DNA from: Gymnopus androsaceus JB14
Taxonomy: Eukaryota; Basidiomycota; Agaricomycetes; Agaricales; Omphalotaceae
Reading direction: 5' to 3'
DNA: 64,000 nucleotides
Assembly: GCA_009733575.1 (NCBI GenBank)
Contig: ML769460.1
Span: 5,501-69,500, forward strand
The notes below the pieces were generated by a model. It was not told the DNA's origin, did no database searches, and was given only the letters and a program-made list of their open reading frames with translations. The translations under genes and the position numbers were made by a program. The number at the start of each line of letters is the position of its first letter. Within the stretch, counting starts at the first letter, position 1. Below are positions 59,301-64,000 of the stretch, one piece after another.

Positions 59301-62300
59301 TCAATGTAGGCCGGTCTGTTACAAAGGACGCAAGAATCAAAAGGAATGCAGATTCGGATACCCTCATGACCTCGTTGAAATGTCCCGCTTTGAAGTAGAA
59401 TCTAATTCTATCATCTTCTGTCGCAAAGAGTCTGATATCAATGGTCATAGCCCTTACATTTTGGTTTGCACGCGCCATAATCACGATCTCAAATGTATCT
59501 TATCGGGTAAGGCTGCCAAAGCCGCAATGTTTTATATATCAGACTACATCCTGAAGATGCCTTTGACAACCGAGGCATTACTTTCTCTGCTGTCTAGAGC
59601 CGTTGTATCTGTAACGCAAGATGATATTGAAGATACCCCTGTTGGCCGCGCCAAGCGACTCCTTCATCGGTGTCTTACGCACTTTGGCCGAGCAACTCAA
59701 ATACATGCTCAGCACGCAGCTCGTATTCTTCAGAATTTAGATGACACCACGTCATCCCACAAGACCATTCCGATGCCGTCTGCCAGTCTGTTATTTTTCG
59801 TACGCAAAATCTACCCTTGCTCAATTTTGAATGAGGAGTTCATGCTCGAGGATGATATTCCAATTCAATTGTCAATTGATAAAAAAGGCCGACTGCGTGA
59901 GTGCAACCAGGTAGATGATTACTTTTATCGTCATCCTGACCTTGAGGACACTACATTCTATGATTTCATCAGGTATTTTAGCTGCGAAAGGAAATCGAGG
60001 ACAACGACAGAGCATACGTCCGAAACACGTTTGGGTGTTCTGGCACGATATTCATTATCAAACGAGCATTTACATAGTGCGACTCATGAACTCATTCGCC
60101 ATACTTACATTGAGCAAGGTGACCTTGGCCCCGAACTTGTTCCTCGCGTGGTTGGCGCCAAAATTCCCAGACGAGGTGCGGATGATTACAAACTGTTTTG
60201 TCTTTGCCATTTCAGACCGTTTTCAATGCGAAATCCGTTGATTTCCAGTACCGTTGATCAGGCATTTGATTCTTTTAATTTTTCCCCTTTCGCACAGTCC
60301 GTCATGAATAACTGGGAAGAAGTGCATGAGTGTCAAGATGAGCGCGAGGCGGAACGCCTTCGCAAACAAGCGCAATTGATGAAGTCTGCTGTTGATTCGA
60401 CCCTCGAATTATCTCATAGCATACCCAACGAGTTTGATTTTGACGACCTAGATTTCATAGAGCCTCAAAATCTCGGACGACATAGCAAAATATTTGCTTT
60501 CGAGAGAGAATGTCTGCTGCTCAGATGCAACTTAATGTTGTCTCACTGGCTGCAGCCGCCTACCGATGACGTTGTAGCAAGTCTTCAATCAACGGCTTCA
60601 AGGCATGCAGAACTACCCCGAATCACAACTCAAATGAAATCAGTCTGGCAATCAGATATCAAGAGGCAAACGGAAGATATCGCGCGCAAAAGACGTGAAA
60701 AGGGAAATCCTTTGTCGCAGGTAGTTATAGCTGACGATCACGATAATCACTCTAGATCTAAAAATTCTCCTTTGAATCGGTCCGAAGATGGTACGCTAAT
60801 TCCTGCTGGTAATACAAGCATTTCTGCTGTGCGTCCTCTCTCTGTAGCAGATGTCAAAGCAAAAGTGTTAATGTCATTTTCTCTAAATCCCAAACAAGTT
60901 GAAGCCTTCGAAATCATTACGACGACGATTTTAAACCGACATGTACTTAAGAAGCCTGATTGGCTTGAGAAGGATCCTTTACGATTGTTCCTAACAGGGC
61001 CCGGTGGAACAGGCAAGACCCATGTCGTAAAAGCAGTGAAAGAAGTACTTAAGTACTTTGGTCTTGATCACACCATCCGATTTGTCGCCCCTACGGGTGG
61101 TGCAGCGAATCTAATTGATGGTACAACTATTCACAAAGGCCTCGGCATTGCAATCAAGAGAGATAAACACGGATTCACCAGGGTTGGCAACGACGATGAA
61201 CATGAAGTATCTTTTTCAATCAGTAATACCAGTAGGGCTCAATTACGCTCCGATTGGAAAGAGGTCATAATTCTCATGATTGATGAGGTATCTTTGCTCT
61301 CGCTATCTTTGCTAGGAGAGATCGACGCTGCTCTGCGATTCGCCAAGGAAAAACCAGATAACTTCTTTGGCGACCTAACCATGATTTTTTCAGGCGATCA
61401 ATTTCAGTATCCCCCTGTTGCTGGATATGCGCTGTATACTCCTCTCACAACGTACGCCGCAAGGACTGCAGAAGAGACTATGAAGCGTCTCGGAAGATTA
61501 GCTTGGAAATCAGTGAACGCCGCTATTTCACTGCATGAACAAAAACGGATGGAAGGCGACCCCGTGTACGGTGCTGCTGTCTCTAGATTGCGAATGCGAC
61601 AGTGTATCCCTGAAGATGTTGCCCTATTCAATACTCGTGTAATCAAGTCTTCAGATCAGCCAAATGGGATTACTATGCAATCGCAACAACATTACCTTGC
61701 TTCAATGATTGTATCCTCTAACAAAGCCAGACAACGCATCAACCAGTGGAAATCCATTGTGGTGGCTAAGGACGTGGAAGATTTACAGTTCACTGCTTGC
61801 GCGGCGCAAGACCGTTTAACATATGTGGAAGATAATGCTATACCTACGCCGATAAGCAAGTCCGTACCAGATCCATTGGTTCAACAGCAACTTCTAGACC
61901 TAGATGTATCCTCCTCTAAACTCAATAAAGCTTTACCTGGATGGGTCAATCTATACATAGGCATGCCTGTAGTGCTTAAGGGACGAAATATCAACACCGA
62001 TCTCGGCATTACGAATGGTGCAAGAGGTTATGTTCGAAGCTTCGACATTGGCATAGATGGTAACGGTCTGAGTTATTGCAAGGCTTGCATCGTCGAATTT
62101 CCTGATAGTAAGGTTCATTTGGATGGCTTGCCACCCCAGTGTTATCTTATTGAACCAACCACTTGGTCTTGGACTACCGTGATCGACCTTCCTGGCGTAG
62201 GAGCTACTAAGGTGAAAATTTACCGGTCTCAACTGCCGATACAATCTGGGTTTTGTGTTACAGGCCATTCTGCTCAAGGACAAACGCTACCCGTGGTACT

Positions 62301-62670
62301 GTGCGACTTGAAAGGAGGCTCCTGGGCGGCCTATGTCGCGGCTTCTAGGGCCAGATCCCGTCATGGGTTATTCATTGTCGAACCTGTAATGTTGGCTGAT
62401 TTGAACTCTCCCGCATTACCTTGGGAACTTCAATCTGAAAACTTGCGTTTTGAAATATTGGAGCACAACACTCGCGTTACATGGTCGTTCCTGCCCGGAT
62501 TATGCAAACCCCTGCCAGATTCGGAGGCAAACGCTTTCCAGCTATTCGGGAATGAAGTTTATCATTATAGTTTCCCTGGAAATGAATCAAATGAATCTTG
62601 TCGTAAACGTCAACTTGACGTTGACGATGCCTCCTCAAGCCAACCATCCAAGCGCGCTCGAGCGGATTAA
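56338..62670 (+). CDS. Helitron Rep/helicase transposase with DUF6570
   Basis: A single exonless-gap frame from MTTLHEIYIDILSSIPRW at 56338 to the stop at 62668-62670 encodes 2,110 residues; the frame stays open upstream but the Met at 56338 is the natural start. Residues ~310-540 match DUF6570 (ICASCGTDD, SLDGLLLEPKGI, TIVFVGPRKLRRED). Around residues 770-1075 is the Helitron Rep region: SYFSHFGLPTLFFTFN, the HUH motif in RGQFHGHYLIWL (~885-896), and the paired tyrosines in YISDYILK (~1064-1071) that nick and join DNA. From about residue 1500 it is a PIF1-type SF1B helicase: GPGGTGKT (Walker A, ~1553), MIDEVSLLS (Walker B, ~1647), SGDQFQYPPV, TGHSAQGQT and YVAASRARSRHG. All key motifs are present, so the element looks recently active. 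The C-terminus ends with a basic KRARAD. Confidence 0.95.
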   Translation: MTTLHEIYIDILSSIPRWILPEAHELRRVQLTKLNISELSSVASNRDPVRKNKLYLIDKILGMCSGQPADTSTPPGYDIYPSICTLYQSRFGSIIYRSLIKSIPADSLTERKPNVYAVPEFIPSIKQALKSCTSTDILQFTTAVSVKSAVKNGSTVYRVKNPKIESLDLLTLLCKVFQHDYLSLYNLSTQTLIEVFINENSEIYDRVTQCDLDSLIFEVMQGRGYPTSILNGIRSAFTIYVSRLDAGRPAPGSLNDRRRLERKEARIEHAAAEVQALKIAKDIWPQPIPQSTIMDCITSYRQSIQFKPISICASCGTDDRARTGSYVPISSLPSLDILRVNNSYILEHTPLSRFKYIHKSLDGLLLEPKGIRALDNDCNQVELYLCIQCYGPLCKNTMPRLALNNNMYRGELPPDLQDITWIEEMACALYRTTAHVARIYGSSAETDPLQLKGNTCAHPMNIFHNATTLPWAPTDLNNLITIVFVGPRKLRREDLHKLTPYVVRKPKIAALLNYLRAHDKLYAGLPPLDQNILDLYPEDGVLPGLEDRIIYDHDTDPEQMFEEETSSFDQHPAQLADGSGIFLERSGVYDPESNTVPARNMTSSALHNIAVASNPDSFTHIRYNYDPITEYNNPDLFPSMFPTLFPLGIGGFEDSGRNPSVSLEFHAKHLLDSADRSFRYHYFYIFVVLNLIQRRKAHLHTSLSIKSSRFATIAPALIAVNPDVLNTLANNIRDEFNPSLFTPEEKNALLLLKEVNTISSKVPGSQASKVYARHEIRSYFSHFGLPTLFFTFNTSATHSPIFQVIFGNDDIDLDSDHPALPSTRSDRARNVAKDPVAGADFFEFMRICLFQDLFGWDFKAGKSFASGGIFGKIRAHYGSAELTERGQFHGHYLIWLTGAHNPSEVHALMRKSGEYRQRFFAFFEGMIYHHLPDVDAVVDPAYEPRFEMPPHPPPKNIEDPSMQKAANLTWELDFEMQHKKIGERHQRHQCRPVCYKGRKNQKECRFGYPHDLVEMSRFEVESNSIIFCRKESDINGHSPYILVCTRHNHDLKCILSGKAAKAAMFYISDYILKMPLTTEALLSLLSRAVVSVTQDDIEDTPVGRAKRLLHRCLTHFGRATQIHAQHAARILQNLDDTTSSHKTIPMPSASLLFFVRKIYPCSILNEEFMLEDDIPIQLSIDKKGRLRECNQVDDYFYRHPDLEDTTFYDFIRYFSCERKSRTTTEHTSETRLGVLARYSLSNEHLHSATHELIRHTYIEQGDLGPELVPRVVGAKIPRRGADDYKLFCLCHFRPFSMRNPLISSTVDQAFDSFNFSPFAQSVMNNWEEVHECQDEREAERLRKQAQLMKSAVDSTLELSHSIPNEFDFDDLDFIEPQNLGRHSKIFAFERECLLLRCNLMLSHWLQPPTDDVVASLQSTASRHAELPRITTQMKSVWQSDIKRQTEDIARKRREKGNPLSQVVIADDHDNHSRSKNSPLNRSEDGTLIPAGNTSISAVRPLSVADVKAKVLMSFSLNPKQVEAFEIITTTILNRHVLKKPDWLEKDPLRLFLTGPGGTGKTHVVKAVKEVLKYFGLDHTIRFVAPTGGAANLIDGTTIHKGLGIAIKRDKHGFTRVGNDDEHEVSFSISNTSRAQLRSDWKEVIILMIDEVSLLSLSLLGEIDAALRFAKEKPDNFFGDLTMIFSGDQFQYPPVAGYALYTPLTTYAARTAEETMKRLGRLAWKSVNAAISLHEQKRMEGDPVYGAAVSRLRMRQCIPEDVALFNTRVIKSSDQPNGITMQSQQHYLASMIVSSNKARQRINQWKSIVVAKDVEDLQFTACAAQDRLTYVEDNAIPTPISKSVPDPLVQQQLLDLDVSSSKLNKALPGWVNLYIGMPVVLKGRNINTDLGITNGARGYVRSFDIGIDGNGLSYCKACIVEFPDSKVHLDGLPPQCYLIEPTTWSWTTVIDLPGVGATKVKIYRSQLPIQSGFCVTGHSAQGQTLPVVLCDLKGGSWAAYVAASRARSRHGLFIVEPVMLADLNSPALPWELQSENLRFEILEHNTRVTWSFLPGLCKPLPDSEANAFQLFGNEVYHYSFPGNESNESCRKRQLDVDDASSSQPSKRARAD

Positions 62671-62995
62671 GCTGTTGGTATATAGCAGTTATATGCCATT
62701 GTGGCTGCGAGTGCTCAGTTTTCAACGGAAGCCTGATCTTCGATGGACACTCTACCGCTTCTCTTATTCTTCCTCTTTGGACCTCCTTGCTTTTTCAAAT
62801 AACCCTCGAAAGCGTTTCAGTGAAGCGTTAACGACTGCGCTGCACATTCTTGAAACCAAAATGTTTACTTCCGCGCCCAGTTGTTCTCCCCTTAAATTGG
62901 CCCACCGTTAATCTATCTCCTCGTCTCACTTTGCATTCCTTTCTCACCCTACATACTATTTTGCACGCTCAAATCGCATACTACTCTTACTCGCC
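62671..62995. other. Spacer after the Helitron transposase
   Basis: The 325 bases between the transposase stop and the next start hold no gene. CT-rich tracts (62930-62990) resemble a basidiomycete promoter. No hairpin followed by CTRR typical of a Helitron 3' end was found here. Confidence 0.4.
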
Positions 62996-63989
62996 ATGAA
63001 CGTTGATAGCTTGTTTTTGGATCCTGGTACGTTTTTGGAGCCGTCGTTTTTACTTTCAGCTGAATGGTTCTCTGTTTTAGAAGATGCCGGGTCTATTGCT
63101 GATCTCTCCGTTGTTGAGGGCTCCGCCGAAGATACGGTTGTCGTTGACGGAAACTCTGACGAGGAGAACCCGAGACAGCCAAGTGAAGGGGAAGGTGGAC
63201 ACGCATCTGATGATGAGACACTCTCAGTTGACGAATCGGACTCCGTCGAAGCTGCGTTTCTTAAAACTGAGGCCAAGGTCGACAACTATTTTGATTGCTA
63301 TGGTCCGGAGGCGTCTGCTCTTCTTCCGTATCTTAGTTTGCCTTCAGCGGAAGTGCCGCTCGCTTCCCAACCTTTTCCACATACCCTCCGTAGGATCCCA
63401 GGAGCTGGAGACACCGCGTTACGCATTTGGTCCAATGGACCTCAGAAGTACGCTGTTATAGGTGAACTCGCTCAGCATGACAAGTTCGATCTTAATAAGG
63501 TCGGACCATACTTGGATATGCTGTATTCGCAGAACGGACAGGAGGTATGTTGCTAATTTTATTTGGGCTTGCATTGGTTACTTAATTTTTTCAGACGCTT
63601 AACATCGATGCGATGAAGAGGGGGAAGGCCCGTCTCGTTCTTTGTACCTTGTCTGTGCCCGAAGATGCTACCGAGGAAGGCACTGGACTGATCCAGCAAG
63701 CTAATGAACGGTTTAATCGTCTGGCGGCCTTCCTGTCCGTTCTCCATGCCAACTACGAAGATGCTCAAAGTGAGAGAGACGGTATGTGGTCTATACTACT
63801 ATTTCATTCTATGTTACTTACCGTGTGACGGTAGCGAACTACTATCCGAAAGGAGTCTCTGGTTCTTCTTGGATTTATCAGGGCAAAGATTACTATGGCA
63901 TGTCCTTCTCCACCCCCCCGGTCTTTGCCAACGTCCCAACTGGTAAGACGGGACCCGGTCCAACGCCTCGTTTGCAAGGTAGTACCTAA
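62996..63989 (+). CDS. Unknown gene downstream of the Helitron transposase (may continue)
   Basis: Exons 62996-63545, ~63595-63781 and ~63836-63989 join in frame. The protein begins MNVDSLFLDPGTFLEPSFLL and has a strongly acidic, Ser-rich region (DGNSDEENPRQPSEGEGGHA, then DDETLSVDESDSVEAA). A folded part follows: KVDNYFDCYGPEASALLPYL, HTLRRIPGAGDTALRIWSNG, KYAVIGELAQHDKFDLNKVG, KRGKARLVLCTLSVPEDATE, QQANERFNRLAAFLSVLHAN and SGSSWIYQGKDYYGMSFSTP. A stop lies at 63987-63989, but caag|gtagta just before it could be a splice donor, so the gene may run past the window. I do not recognise the family. It could be Helitron cargo or a host gene next to the insertion. Confidence 0.6.
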
Positions 63990-64000
63990 TTACAATTACG

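Larger units (their letters stand above)
56128..64000 (+). mobile_element. Autonomous Helitron (5' end at ~56128; 3' end not located)
   Basis: HSP20-unit sequence (cattccaaattttactta) runs to 56127 and then changes abruptly to TCCCCGACACTGACCGAAGG. Helitrons start with 5'-TC and insert after an A before a T, which fits A at 56127 and TC at 56128. The rolling-circle transposase/helicase ORF follows at 56338. The expected continuation of the HSP20 unit (gatacaatatta) does not reappear before the window ends, so the 3' terminus (hairpin plus CTRR) is beyond 64000 or not recognised. The element may include the gene at 62996. Confidence 0.65.

Noticed and set aside
58386..59484. Several open frames antisense to the Helitron transposase
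   Set aside because: They are shadows of the long transposase frame, which carries all recognisable motifs.
1..64000. CRISPR array or prokaryotic operon structure
   Set aside because: The genes have spliceosomal introns and fungal families. The regular repeats at the left edge encode WD40 units, not spacers.

Overview
The window is nuclear DNA of a filamentous basidiomycete, most likely an Agaricomycete. The evidence is many short introns (about 50-70 nt, GT-AG with a few GC-AG) and gene families typical of that group: a NACHT-WD40 NLR, a TPR-CHAT protein, an indoleamine 2,3-dioxygenase, a GMC oxidoreductase, tandem seven-TM receptor-like genes, and a Helitron coding for a DUF6570/Rep/PIF1-helicase protein. 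Intact genes are mixed with many fragments and frameshifted copies, as expected of a repeat-rich accessory region. Layout. 1-9.3 kb: a broken minus-strand NACHT-WD40 gene. Its 129-bp WD40 repeats lie at the left edge, its P-loop end lies near 9 kb, and about 6.2 kb of ORF-poor, A+C-skewed DNA sits between them. 9.5-12.6 kb: a foldback element, a protein phosphatase 1 gene fragment and a decayed sugar-transporter gene. 12.9-14.5 kb: an IDO gene. 15.6-19.6 kb: a large TPR-CHAT gene with an apparent catalytic His/Cys pair. 20.9-23.5 kb: an MFS transporter with an in-frame stop. 24.3-28.7 kb: two tandem seven-TM receptor-like genes. 30.6-32.4 kb: a 2-oxoglutarate/Fe(II) oxygenase. 32.8-37.1 kb: a GMC fragment followed by a full secreted GMC oxidoreductase. 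39.6-45.8 kb: an unknown gene with a Ser/His/Pro-rich tail, a cytochrome b561 gene, a decayed membrane-protein gene and a small hypothetical gene. 46.5-56.1 kb is an array of duplicated HSP20 units, each carrying a small heat-shock gene and, where preserved, heat-shock elements upstream. Only the first gene copy reads through cleanly. Copies 2, 3 and 4 each carry a 1-nt frame change, and in copy 2 the heat-shock elements have decayed too. One unit is split by a 2.9-kb segment carrying an intact gene for a novel secreted protein and a kinesin motor gene cut off at the segment edge. The array ends where a Helitron has inserted. From 56.1 kb to the right end lie the Helitron, with an uninterrupted ORF of about 2,110 codons, and a multi-exon gene of unknown function that may be its cargo or a neighbour. 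The genes do not form one pathway. IDO (tryptophan to kynurenine), GMC and 2OG oxygenases, b561 and transporters are ordinary accessory metabolism. The NLR remnant and the TPR-CHAT gene 6-7 kb away are both of types linked to self/non-self recognition and regulated proteolysis in fungi and bacteria; a functional link here is only a hypothesis. Single-base indels recur in otherwise conserved genes. They may be real decay or residual assembly errors, and read-level data would settle this.
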